From Taibaiella soli (GTDB taxonomy: Bacteria; Bacteroidota; Bacteroidia; Chitinophagales; Chitinophagaceae): 64,000 nt of DNA. The stretch is from the NCBI RefSeq assembly GCF_003236175.1, contig NZ_QKTW01000022.1:183309-247308 (forward strand), in the 5' to 3' direction. Shown here one piece after another: positions 44,967 to 52,718 of this stretch; position 1 is the first letter of the stretch, and every line of letters starts with the position of its first letter. The translations under genes and the position numbers were made by a program. The notes beneath the pieces are model-generated. The model searched no databases, was not told the DNA's origin, and saw only the letters and a program-made list of their open reading frames with translations.

Positions 44967-45040
44967 ATGGTCAATACTCGTGGCGTCTCTGATTTAAAGG
45001 GCGAATTGGTTATTGGTGCATTGACCATTCACAATTGACC
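44928..45040. repeat. Mirrored word repeat with almost perfect arms (GGTCAAT/GTGAATGG)
   Basis: 44955-44975 and the reverse complement of 45020-45040 agree at 20 of 21 positions, with a 44-nt loop. The left arm extends back into the coding end of the upstream gene. Confidence 0.8.
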
Positions 45041-45064
45041 ACAACATTGTTGAAAAATTAATCC

Positions 45065-45101
45065 GCTCAGTTTTTTGCTTTTTGCAACAACTAAACTGAG
45101 C
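45065..45101 (+). promoter_or_regulatory. Stem-loop ending 10 nt before the CDF start
   Basis: GCTCAGTTT (45065-45073) and AAACTGAGC (45093-45101) form a perfect 9-bp stem with a 19-nt loop. The loop contains TTTTTGC. It is too close to the ATG at 45112 to be only a terminator and could hide the ribosome-binding region. Confidence 0.4.
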
Positions 45102-45111
45102 TTTGCGAAAT

Positions 45112-46116
45112 ATGGCAGAACTGAAGCATAACGAAACGATCCGGATACAAAGAATAATAGCAGTTGTTTCCGTTATCATATTTCTCGCCAAATTGCTGGC
45201 ATGGTACATGACCCATTCCATTGCCATCCTCACTGATGCTCTGGAAAGTACGGTTAACGTCATTGCCGGTTTCATCGGACTTTACAGTGTTACACTCGCG
45301 GCTAAACCGCGTGATCTTAACCATCCATATGGTCATGGTAAAATTGAATTTGTTTCCGCAGCAATAGAAGGTGCATTGATTTTTATTGCCGGTTTGATGA
45401 TTGTGTATGAAGCGATCAATCAATTGCTGCATCCGACAGCATTACATAAATTAGGTGCGGGTATTATCATTACTATTATCACGGGGATATTAAATCTCGC
45501 ATTGGGCGCGTATTCTGTAAAAGTGGGGAAGAAAAACCGCTCTGCTACAGTACAGGCTGCCGGTAAGCATTTATGCAGCGATGCCTATTCTACGTTCGCT
45601 ATTGTTGCGGGTCTGGCATTGCTTGTGATTACAAAAAAGAATTGGCTGGATAGTGTAGTGGCATTGGCTTTCGCAGGAATTATTCTCGTGACGGGTTATA
45701 AAGTAATCCGTCAGTCGCTGGCCGGCATTATGGATGAAGCAGATGAAGAATTGCTGAAACAAGTGATTCAATATTTGCAGCAAAACCGTCAGCCGCAATG
45801 GATCGATCTGCACAATCTGCGCGTGATTCAATATGGTGAAGTATTACACGTAGATGCACATATGACGCTGCCTTGGTACTATCAGGTAAAGGATGCCGAG
45901 CGTGAAATTCATTCACTGGAATCTATTATCGGTAATCGTTTCGCAGATAAAATCGAATTGTTTATTCACGTTGATGCTTGTATGCCGTATCAATGTCCGC
46001 TGTGTGCGCTGGAGGATTGTCCGGTGCGCCAGGCTTTATTTACAGGACAAATTCCGTGGACAGAAGAAAACGTTTGGGCCAATCAGAAGCACGGGAAAAA
46101 CAAACTGGTCAGTTGA
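45112..46116 (+). CDS. Cation diffusion facilitator transporter with Cys-rich tail
   Basis: A 334-aa CDF (SLC30-like) exporter of divalent metals driven by protons. Start at ATG 45112; a TTG three codons earlier is less likely. Six transmembrane helices with the family signature SIAILTDALESTVNVIAGF and the metal-site helix LNHPYGHGKIEFVSAAIEG. The cytoplasmic domain ends HVDA, where many CDFs end. Here a further ~45 residues follow with C290-x4-C295-x2-C298-x4-C303, a possible metal-binding knuckle. The usual HxxxD in TM2/TM5 is modified (DALES / HLCSDAYSTF keeps HxxxD in TM5), consistent with Zn or Mn/Fe subgroups. Confidence 0.9.
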   Translation: MAELKHNETIRIQRIIAVVSVIIFLAKLLAWYMTHSIAILTDALESTVNVIAGFIGLYSVTLAAKPRDLNHPYGHGKIEFVSAAIEGALIFIAGLMIVYEAINQLLHPTALHKLGAGIIITIITGILNLALGAYSVKVGKKNRSATVQAAGKHLCSDAYSTFAIVAGLALLVITKKNWLDSVVALAFAGIILVTGYKVIRQSLAGIMDEADEELLKQVIQYLQQNRQPQWIDLHNLRVIQYGEVLHVDAHMTLPWYYQVKDAEREIHSLESIIGNRFADKIELFIHVDACMPYQCPLCALEDCPVRQALFTGQIPWTEENVWANQKHGKNKLVS

Positions 46117-46352
46117 TGTGAGGCCTCCTCTAGCTCCTCCAAAGGAGGAGGACTCTCGCCGCGAGTGGTTCTATACGTTTATGATGCTGAGTCTCGACCA
46201 TTATTGGGAAAGCATTGTGCGTGGGCTTGGCATCTTCGTTGCCTTGTGTGCTTTGTGAGAAATTTATTTTTGAGAAGTCCCTTCGTCTCCGCTCAAGGTG
46301 GCAAAAGAGATAACGGGGGCGAGCTTTCAGCGTTAAGCTTTCGGCTTGCGCA
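46117..46352. repeat. Repeat-bearing spacer between convergent genes
   Basis: 46122-46165 is a copy of the CTCCTCCAAAGGAGGAG hairpin element also at 9114-9146. A diverged CTTCGTCTCCGCTCAAGGTG motif is near 46279, and GAGCTTTCAG/AAGCTTTCGG words close the spacer. Confidence 0.7.
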
Positions 46353-46832
46353 CTATTCATCAAACTCCAGGCTTCCTGCATTCTCATAACCTTCGTCAAC
46401 CAGCCAGTCGCCACTATCTGCGGCGGCAGTTGCGAGCATATCGCAACGGTTATTAAGCGGGTTGTCGGCATGACCTTTTACCCATACAAAGCGAACATGC
46501 TGTCTGCTGGAAAGTGCTACGTACATACTCCAGAGATCCGCATTCTTCTTTCCTTTAAAACCGATGCGCTGCCAGTTCTTCAACCAGCCTTTCTCAACGG
46601 CATTCACAACATAAGAAGAATCGCTATACACGACAATATTGATACCGTCGCGCTTCAATACCTGCAGCGCAGCAATAACGGCCATCAGCTCCATCCGGTT
46701 GTTGGTAGTACGGCGGTAGCCTTGTGCTAATTCCCGCGACATATTCTTCCAACGGAGTACAACTCCGTAACCTCCTGGCCCCGGATTTCCCCTTGCAGCC
46801 CCATCTGTGTAAATTGTCAATTGATCTGACAT
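46353..46832 (-). CDS. rnhA: Ribonuclease HI
   Basis: Cleaves RNA in RNA-DNA hybrids. The 159-aa protein keeps the four catalytic acids D10 (YTDGAARGNPGPGGYG), E48 (MELMAVIAAL), D71 (YSDSSYVVNAV) and D131 (NRCDMLA), plus the basic handle region and His121 in KGHADN. Length is typical of the bacterial single-domain enzyme. It is transcribed divergently from mqnA with overlapping promoter elements. Confidence 0.97.
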   Translation of the reverse strand: MSDQLTIYTDGAARGNPGPGGYGVVLRWKNMSRELAQGYRRTTNNRMELMAVIAALQVLKRDGINIVVYSDSSYVVNAVEKGWLKNWQRIGFKGKKNADLWSMYVALSSRQHVRFVWVKGHADNPLNNRCDMLATAAADSGDWLVDEGYENAGSLEFDE

Positions 46833-46845
46833 GATTGCCTTGCCT

Positions 46846-46853
46846 TATCTTTG
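46846..46853 (+). promoter_or_regulatory. -7 promoter element (TATCTTTG) for mqnA
   Basis: Exact TAnnTTTG with a TTG at 46821-46823 as possible -33. Transcription from here would begin near 46858, downstream of the ATG at 46831, which supports the TTG start at 46870. Confidence 0.6.
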
Positions 46854-46856
46854 CCC

Positions 46857-46864
46857 CAAAAATA
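46857..46864 (-). promoter_or_regulatory. -7 promoter element (TATTTTTG) for rnhA
   Basis: The reverse complement reads TATTTTTG (TAnnTTTG), 24 bp before the rnhA ATG. It is only 3 bp from the mqnA -7 element on the other strand. Confidence 0.45.
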
Positions 46865-46869
46865 TACAC

Positions 46870-47613
46870 TTGGACGCCAAAATAAAAGTTGCAGCTGTCA
46901 GTTATTTGAATACGAAACCACTGCTGTACGGAATTGAAAAAGACGAAACACTGGCCGGACAGATGGAATTACTCCTCGATTATCCTTCCAACCTCGCTAA
47001 AAGTCTACAACAGGGAACCATTGATATGGCATTGATGCCGGTAGCCGCTATGCCATTTGTGCCGGGTGCACGCATTGTCAGCGATTATGGCATTGCGTCT
47101 GACGGAAATGTGGCCTCGGTGTGCATTTTCAGTCAGGTGCCAATTGAAAGAGTTGAATCGGTATATCTTGATTATCAATCCCGTTCGTCGGTTCGTCTCG
47201 CAAAATTGCTGCTGGAAAAATACTGGAACAAGAATGTAGTGCTTCGTCCTGCGCCGGAAAATTATATTGAATATATCAACGATACTACGGCCGGTGTTAT
47301 CATCGGTGACCGTGCTTTGCAGCAACGCACTAATTTTGAATATGTATACGATCTGGCTGAAGCCTGGGAAAAATTAACCGGTCATCCGTTTATTTTCGCA
47401 GCCTGGATCGCCAATAAAGATCTTCCTGCTGATTTTCTCGCAGCTTTCAATAAAGCAAACGCAATCGGTCTCAATCATATCGACGAAATCGTAGCGGCGC
47501 ATCCGTTTCCGTACTACGATCTCAAAGAATATTATACCGAAAACATTAAATACGAACTTACACCTGAGCGCAAGAAAGGGTTGGAGCAGTTTTTGGAGAT
47601 GATTGCAGAATAA
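46870..47613 (+). CDS. mqnA: Chorismate dehydratase MqnA (futalosine menaquinone pathway)
   Basis: Removes water from chorismate to give 3-enolpyruvylbenzoate, first step of the futalosine route to menaquinone. The periplasmic-binding-like fold shows the family start KVAAVSYLNTKPLLYGIE and the segments GTIDMALMPVAA, VYLDYQSRSSVRLAK, GVIIGDRALQQ and LAEAWEKLTGHPFIFAAW. Starting at TTG 46870 gives 247 aa with a normal N-terminus; the upstream ATG at 46831 precedes the promoter. No other mqn gene is adjacent. Confidence 0.92.
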   Translation: MDAKIKVAAVSYLNTKPLLYGIEKDETLAGQMELLLDYPSNLAKSLQQGTIDMALMPVAAMPFVPGARIVSDYGIASDGNVASVCIFSQVPIERVESVYLDYQSRSSVRLAKLLLEKYWNKNVVLRPAPENYIEYINDTTAGVIIGDRALQQRTNFEYVYDLAEAWEKLTGHPFIFAAWIANKDLPADFLAAFNKANAIGLNHIDEIVAAHPFPYYDLKEYYTENIKYELTPERKKGLEQFLEMIAE

Positions 47614-47614
47614 A

Positions 47615-47805
47615 GGTTAAATAGGTTAATTGGTTAAATGGTTAATTCAGTCTCATTTCTGAATAGACAACTTAACTAAATAAATAAAGGTTAAATGGGT
47701 CGTTGTTCGAATCGTATGATGGCTCATTTAATCTTTTGCCTTTTTATCGAATTGACGCTTTAAGTAATTGACATTAACTATTTAACCATTTGCCCAATTA
47801 ACGCC
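47615..47805. repeat. Mirrored word repeat (GGTTAAATGG family)
   Basis: Left arm 47615-47646 (GGTTAAATAGGTTAATTGG and on) and right arm 47773-47805 are reverse complements over most of ~32 nt. A second, weaker nested pair (ATAAAGGTTAAATGGG near 47684 and CATTTAATCTTTTGCC near 47726) lies inside. Confidence 0.75.
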
Positions 47806-47813
47806 TTAAAGAC

Positions 47814-47821
47814 TACCTTTG
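47814..47821 (+). promoter_or_regulatory. -7 promoter element (TACCTTTG) for HMG-CoA lyase gene
   Basis: Exact consensus ending 4 bp before the ATG at 47826, so transcription should start at or next to the A of the start codon (leaderless mRNA). Confidence 0.6.
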
Positions 47822-47825
47822 CGGC

Positions 47826-48683
47826 ATGTCTGCAAAGATCACACTCGTAGAATGTCCACGTGACGCCATGCAAGGCTGGGAACATTTTATTCCTACAGCA
47901 AAGAAAATTGAATACATCAATAAACTTTTGCGTGTCGGTTTCGACGTACTCGACTTCGGTTCATTTGTGTCCGCTAAAGCGATTCCGCAGCTCGCCGATA
48001 CTAAAGAAGTCATTCCACATCTCAATCTAGATGGTACCAATACCAAACTGCTGGCCATCATCGCTAACACACGCGGCGCTGAAGATGCAGTAGTATATGA
48101 CCAGATCAGCTATCTCGGTTTTCCATTTTCTATTTCAGAAACTTTTCAGATGCGCAATACCAACAAGACCATTGCACAGTCGCTGACACAAGTGGAGGAA
48201 ATGCAAAACCTCTGTGTAAAGCACGGAAAAGAAATGGTGATCTATATTTCCATGGGTTTCGGAAATCCGTATGGCGATCCGTATAACGCTGAAGTAGCGA
48301 TCGATTGGGTAGGGAAATTATCTCAGCTCGGAATCAAAACTTTTGCAATGTCCGATACTGTTGGTGTTGCGAAGCCTGATACGATTGAATATATCTTCAG
48401 TCATCTTGTTCCGGAATTTAAAGACCTGAACATTGGTGCGCATTTCCATTCTACGGCTGATAAATGGGAAGAGAAAATGGATGCTGCTTATAAAAATGGC
48501 TGTCTGCGTTTCGATAGTTCTATGAAAGGAATTGGTGGTTGTCCGATGGCCGAAGATGAATTGGTAGGAAATATCGCAACAGAAAACCTGGTCTACTGGG
48601 CTGAAAAGAACAAAATAGAATTGGGTATTAACCTTGACGCATTTTACGAAGCCTCCCAAATGGCGGCTGGCGTTTTTATTTAA
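47826..48683 (+). CDS. mvaB: Hydroxymethylglutaryl-CoA lyase
   Basis: TIM-barrel HMGL-like lyase splitting HMG-CoA to acetyl-CoA and acetoacetate, a late step of leucine breakdown. The 285-aa protein has VECPRDAMQGW (metal and catalytic Arg/Asp), the FHSTADKWEEKMDAAYKNGC strand in parts (metal His residues AHFHST) and the catalytic-Cys loop GIGGCPMAEDELVGNIATE. The PMAEDEL loop differs from the more usual PYAPGASGN, as in other Bacteroidota HMGL proteins. It is followed by panB on the same strand, but through a repeat spacer. Confidence 0.9.
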   Translation: MSAKITLVECPRDAMQGWEHFIPTAKKIEYINKLLRVGFDVLDFGSFVSAKAIPQLADTKEVIPHLNLDGTNTKLLAIIANTRGAEDAVVYDQISYLGFPFSISETFQMRNTNKTIAQSLTQVEEMQNLCVKHGKEMVIYISMGFGNPYGDPYNAEVAIDWVGKLSQLGIKTFAMSDTVGVAKPDTIEYIFSHLVPEFKDLNIGAHFHSTADKWEEKMDAAYKNGCLRFDSSMKGIGGCPMAEDELVGNIATENLVYWAEKNKIELGINLDAFYEASQMAAGVFI

Positions 48684-48684
48684 T

Positions 48685-48786
48685 ATTGAAAATTGGTCAA
48701 TTGCCGATTAATTAGCCAATTTTGAAAACTTTGTCTTAATAAAGGCATTATCGCATTGCCAAATTGTCAAATTATCAAACTAATAA
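48685..48786. repeat. Word-repeat spacer (AATTGGTCAATTGCC family)
   Basis: AAAATTGG (48689) pairs with CCAATTTT (48716). A further reverse-complement relation links the left words with TTGCCAAATTGTC near 48756. Confidence 0.55.
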
Positions 48787-48789
48787 ACA

Positions 48790-49605
48790 ATGTCTGTACA
48801 CAGCGAAATAAAAAAGATAACGACACACACGCTGCAAAGCATGAAAATGAAGGGCGAAAAGATCTCGATGCTCACTGCATATGATTTCTCAATGGCCCGC
48901 ATTTTTGATGACGCGGGAATAGATGTGCTGCTTGTCGGCGATTCTGCTTCTAACGTAATGGCCGGTCATGAAACCACATTGCCGATTACGCTCGATCAGA
49001 TGATTTATCATGCACAAAGTGTAGTTCGTGCAGTAAACCGCAGTCTTGTGATTGTGGATTTGCCCTTCGGTAGCTACCAGGGAAATAGCAAAGAAGCACT
49101 GAATTCTTCTATCCGTATTATGAAAGAAGCAGGTGCTCACGCGATCAAACTGGAAGGTGGGGAAGAAGTAGTAGAGTCTATCAAACGTATTGTAAGCGCT
49201 GGTGTTCCGGTAATGGGTCACCTTGGACTTACACCGCAGTCTATTTACAAATTCGGTACTTACGCAGTTCGTGCTAAAGAAGAGGAAGAAGCAGAGCAAC
49301 TGGTGCGCAATGCATTGGCGCTGCAGGAAGCTGGTTGTTTTTCTCTGGTGCTGGAAAAAATTCCGGCGTCACTCGGCAAACGCGTCGCTGAAGAACTGCG
49401 CATCCCGGTAATCGGTATTGGTGCAGGTATGCATGTGGACGGACAGGTATTGGTGATGCATGATATGCTCGGTATTACCAAAGATTTTTCGCCTCGTTTT
49501 CTGCGTCGTTATCTCAGCCTGTATGACGACATCAAAACCGCTACGCAGACATATATTAAAGACGTGAAATCAAAAGATTTCCCGAACGAAAAAGAACAAT
49601 ACTAA
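48790..49605 (+). CDS. panB: 3-methyl-2-oxobutanoate hydroxymethyltransferase
   Basis: First step of pantothenate synthesis: adds a hydroxymethyl group from methylene-THF to ketoisovalerate. The 271-aa protein shows [39 protein letters not shown] (Mg-binding Asp), [27 protein letters not shown] and [22 protein letters not shown] (parts), all diagnostic. Length is normal. panC/panD are not nearby. Confidence 0.97.
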   Translation: MSVHSEIKKITTHTLQSMKMKGEKISMLTAYDFSMARIFDDAGIDVLLVGDSASNVMAGHETTLPITLDQMIYHAQSVVRAVNRSLVIVDLPFGSYQGNSKEALNSSIRIMKEAGAHAIKLEGGEEVVESIKRIVSAGVPVMGHLGLTPQSIYKFGTYAVRAKEEEEAEQLVRNALALQEAGCFSLVLEKIPASLGKRVAEELRIPVIGIGAGMHVDGQVLVMHDMLGITKDFSPRFLRRYLSLYDDIKTATQTYIKDVKSKDFPNEKEQY

Positions 49606-49800
49606 GATATTTATGATTGGAGATTTGTGATTTAAGATTGACTCTTATTGTTATACGCGTCATTGCGGGCACAAAGCAATTTGTACAAAATACTGAGTCA
49701 TTTCGTGTCTAAATCACAAATCTTCAATCTCAAATAAATAAAGGAACGCTCTTGTTTTGGAAGGCAACGGTTCAATCTCGAACCTTCAATTTTCAATCTC
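49606..49800. repeat. Mirrored word repeat (AGATTTGTGATTTA family)
   Basis: Left arm 49606-49641 holds GATTGGAGATTTGTGATTTA. Right arm 49708-49739 holds the reverse complement TAAATCACAAATCTTCAATC. A third, partial copy lies at 49777-49806. Confidence 0.7.
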
Positions 49801-49809
49801 AAATATCCG

Positions 49810-50493
49810 ATGGTCAATAGCAACGTTTGGAAATCACTTACAGCATCTTTTAAGGAACAGCATGTGACATTGGTAGCGGTATCTAAAACCAAGCCGGTAG
49901 CGGATATTCAGGAATTGTATGATTTAGGACAGCGTGACTTCGGCGAGAACTATGTGCAGGAACTTTCGGAGAAAGAATCACAATTGCCTGCTGATATTCG
50001 CTGGCATTACATCGGTCATCTGCAAAGCAATAAAGTAAAATATATTGCGCCGTTTGTGCACATGATTCATGCGGTAGACAGCTTTAAGCTATTGCTGGAG
50101 ATTAATAAGCAGGCAGCAAAAAATAACAGAACGATTGACGTTCTGTTGCAACTTTTCATTGCAGACGAAGAAACAAAATTTGGGCTCGATGAAAAAGAAA
50201 TCATCGAATTGCTGGATTATTACGACGCACAGAAAGCCGACCTGCAGCATATTCGCATTTGCGGACTGATGGGTATGGCTTCAAATACAGATAATGAAAC
50301 GCAGATCCGTGCCGAATTTGACCGGTTATACAATGTGTTTCTCAATCTGAAACAATCTTCTTTTCTGGGTAAAAACTATTTTAAGATTTGTTCAATGGGC
50401 ATGAGCAGTGATTATAAAATCGCAATAGAAGCAGGTTCCACAATGGTGCGCATCGGTAGTATGCTTTTTGGCGCACGTAATTACAATCAATAG
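49810..50493 (+). CDS. YggS-family pyridoxal phosphate homeostasis protein
   Basis: A 227-aa PLP-binding single-domain protein (PROSC/YggS family) that buffers PLP and affects amino-acid metabolism; no catalytic activity is established for the family. Residues: Schiff-base Lys26 in LVAVSKTKP, GENYVQEL, WHYIGHLQSNKVKY, RICGLMGMAS, SMGMSSDYKIAIEAGSTMVR and IGSMLFG. Length is normal. It ends 3 bp from the convergent AraC gene. Confidence 0.95.
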   Translation: MVNSNVWKSLTASFKEQHVTLVAVSKTKPVADIQELYDLGQRDFGENYVQELSEKESQLPADIRWHYIGHLQSNKVKYIAPFVHMIHAVDSFKLLLEINKQAAKNNRTIDVLLQLFIADEETKFGLDEKEIIELLDYYDAQKADLQHIRICGLMGMASNTDNETQIRAEFDRLYNVFLNLKQSSFLGKNYFKICSMGMSSDYKIAIEAGSTMVRIGSMLFGARNYNQ

Positions 50494-50496
50494 TCG

Positions 50497-51438
50497 TTAG
50501 GCGAGCGCTGCGTATATTTTCTGGTAATCGCTGGGCAGCATGCCGAAACATTGCCGGAACGAACGCGAGAAATAGCCACCGCTTTGAAATCCCGTTAGGT
50601 AGGCAATATCTTTTATTCGCTTTTGCGAATCCTGCAGCAGTTTTTTTGCCCGGCCAAGGCGTTGTTCCCGGTGGTATTTTGCAAATGAAAGCAGATACAT
50701 TTTCTTCTGTAACTCTTTAAATTTTGATGTGCTGACGTTGAGCTGCCGTGCCGCCGCTGCAATAGAAGGAATATCCTGACAGGTTTGTTGTGTCAATGCC
50801 TCATTAAACTGAACCAGATTTTCGGTTTCCGTATCGCATACCATTTTATATTCCGCTGCAACCATCTGGGTAATCAATATCGAAAGAATCATGTAGATTT
50901 TCCCTTTCAGATAGTATTGAGCCGTTAGTTCGTCAGCTTGCAGTGGAATCTGAAAGCCCTTTAATTTATGGTGTAGATCTTTGCTGACAGGCAAATAACC
51001 GGAGTAGTGATTTAAGATATATCCTGCAATCTCCTGGTTTGTATTTTCCAGCAGGATTTTCCTGAAATATTCAGCACCTATCAGTATTTGTATACCTCGA
51101 ACTTCGCTGTTTGCGCGGCCTGTATAGCCGGCAGCTTGTCCGGGCCTTTTACAGTGCACGCCTGCAACAGATTGTAGTCCTATTTCACTGGAAGTATTAT
51201 TGGTATGGTGAATGCCGGGAGCATCGCTGAGATCGACAAATAATGAATAAAAATCCTGCTCGTTGCAGTCCGGCATTTTGAAAAAAGTGCTTTCATTCAG
51301 ACTGAAATTCCAGTAAACCAGTGAGAGGCTTTCTTCTATATGAATATACTGCAGGTTGTTTCCATCTATACAATTATCCGGGAGCGGATTTTCGCCGGAT
51401 ATAAAAGGCATATTGATGGTTCTTTTATTGGTAGGCAT
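50497..51438 (-). CDS. AraC-family transcriptional regulator
   Basis: A 313-aa regulator. The N-terminal ~205 residues have no recognised sensor motif. The C-terminal two helix-turn-helix units read IPSIAAAARQLNVSTSKFKELQ and IKDIAYLTGFQSGGYFSRSFRQ, closing with FGMLPSDYQKIY (parts). A paralogue with the same layout lies 109 bp upstream on the same strand, suggesting tandem duplication and divergence. Targets are unknown. Confidence 0.9.
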   Translation of the reverse strand: MPTNKRTINMPFISGENPLPDNCIDGNNLQYIHIEESLSLVYWNFSLNESTFFKMPDCNEQDFYSLFVDLSDAPGIHHTNNTSSEIGLQSVAGVHCKRPGQAAGYTGRANSEVRGIQILIGAEYFRKILLENTNQEIAGYILNHYSGYLPVSKDLHHKLKGFQIPLQADELTAQYYLKGKIYMILSILITQMVAAEYKMVCDTETENLVQFNEALTQQTCQDIPSIAAAARQLNVSTSKFKELQKKMYLLSFAKYHREQRLGRAKKLLQDSQKRIKDIAYLTGFQSGGYFSRSFRQCFGMLPSDYQKIYAALA

Positions 51439-51547
51439 AATTTGTTATTATTGGTTAAAGTCTTCATAACCAGTCCAAATCTTATGCCAATCCAAGCCTG
51501 TGAGATTGTCATTAAAGTCCTGTTAACATATGCGGTATTTATATTTT

Positions 51548-52534
51548 TTATGCCGGGTTGTTTTCTACTAGTTTAAGGTATTCTTTATGATACTCGACCG
51601 GACTGTGACCAAAATGTTTCTTATATGCTTTTGCGAAATGACTGATTCCTGAGTAGCCGGTTTTGAGTGCTACCTCGCCCATGCGGACCTTCGGCTGACG
51701 AAGCATCTCTTGTGCCGCAAGTAAACGCTGATGAATATGGTATTGGAGATAAGTTGTGTCATAAACTTCTGTAAAAAGTTGCTTGAATTTAGTGACACTC
51801 ATATGCAGTGTATCCGCCATTTCTGAAACGGTCATCAGATCTTCGAAACATTTTTGTTCCATACTGCCATTCAAGGTCATCAATTGCTCTATGTCTGTCA
51901 GGTAGCGCTTTTTGGAACTTTTCTTCTGAATATACAAGTCGAGAAATAAGGACAAAAAATGAAATGTCTTTCCTTCGATGAATAATTTATTGTCCTGGTT
52001 TTTATCGACAGTCTCTACAAACTGGGTGAGTGCCACCAGAAGATCTTTATTGATCAGCATTTTCCCTGAAAATTGCTGTTGGTTTTCCGGAAGACGGCGT
52101 GCTATGTGCGAGACGAAGTAACTCTTTCTGATCAGAATGTGCATGACTTTAATCATAGGTCTGCTTTGCATGAAATGCTCCGTTGCTGTTTGTCCCGCAT
52201 CAAAAAAAACAGTGAAGCTGCGGTCTTCGCGGGCCGGTACATGTTCGTAGCTAAAGAAACAGCAAATCGAGTACCAATCTTCCAGTTCATCCTGCTGAAC
52301 CTGTACGTTCGAGTTGAATTTGCAATCCCAATAAGTAAGCGCGATATCACCCGAACTGTTCCAGTGCCATATTTTTCCAGTTCCGATTTCTGTAGGAAGC
52401 GCTAATGCGTGTTCTGGTATCGGCAGAGGGTGTTTTGTAATATCTTGAATAGTGTTGGCCAGTTGTTTCAGCCAGTTTTTGTTTGCAGCGTATAGTAAGT
52501 GAATCGGGTTCGATTCTTTGCTATTTATGTCCAT
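51548..52534 (-). CDS. AraC-family transcriptional regulator, paralogue of neighbouring gene
   Basis: A 328-aa regulator when started at MDINSKESN (52534). An earlier ATG-type start at 52603 would add 23 residues without clear support. HTH segments: MTVSEMADTLHMSVTKFKQLF (parts) and VRMGEVALKTGYSGISHFAKAYKKHFG (parts), ending HSPVEYHKEYLK. The N-terminal domain is Trp-rich (WHWNSSGDIALTYWDC), comparable to the neighbour's LVYWNFSLNES. It is likely to sense a small molecule or lipid-like signal, but nothing direct shows that. Confidence 0.88.
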   Translation of the reverse strand: MDINSKESNPIHLLYAANKNWLKQLANTIQDITKHPLPIPEHALALPTEIGTGKIWHWNSSGDIALTYWDCKFNSNVQVQQDELEDWYSICCFFSYEHVPAREDRSFTVFFDAGQTATEHFMQSRPMIKVMHILIRKSYFVSHIARRLPENQQQFSGKMLINKDLLVALTQFVETVDKNQDNKLFIEGKTFHFLSLFLDLYIQKKSSKKRYLTDIEQLMTLNGSMEQKCFEDLMTVSEMADTLHMSVTKFKQLFTEVYDTTYLQYHIHQRLLAAQEMLRQPKVRMGEVALKTGYSGISHFAKAYKKHFGHSPVEYHKEYLKLVENNPA

Positions 52535-52703
52535 AAACGCTTTTGTATGTTTGGTTATTATTACAATACAAAAGTCCCACAGTTCCTTTTGAACGACTGA
52601 CACAAACGGACATTCTTTTAGCCCAAAACGACATTTTTTATTATCATTGAGAAAACGTTTTTATCAGGCAGGCATTCATCATTTTAGCTTTTGATTTTAC
52701 TGC

Positions 52704-52711
52704 TATCTTTG
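52704..52711 (+). promoter_or_regulatory. -7 promoter element (TATCTTTG) for trpS
   Basis: Exact TAnnTTTG ending 7 bp before the trpS ATG, predicting an almost leaderless mRNA. Confidence 0.55.
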
Positions 52712-52718
52712 TCTACTT

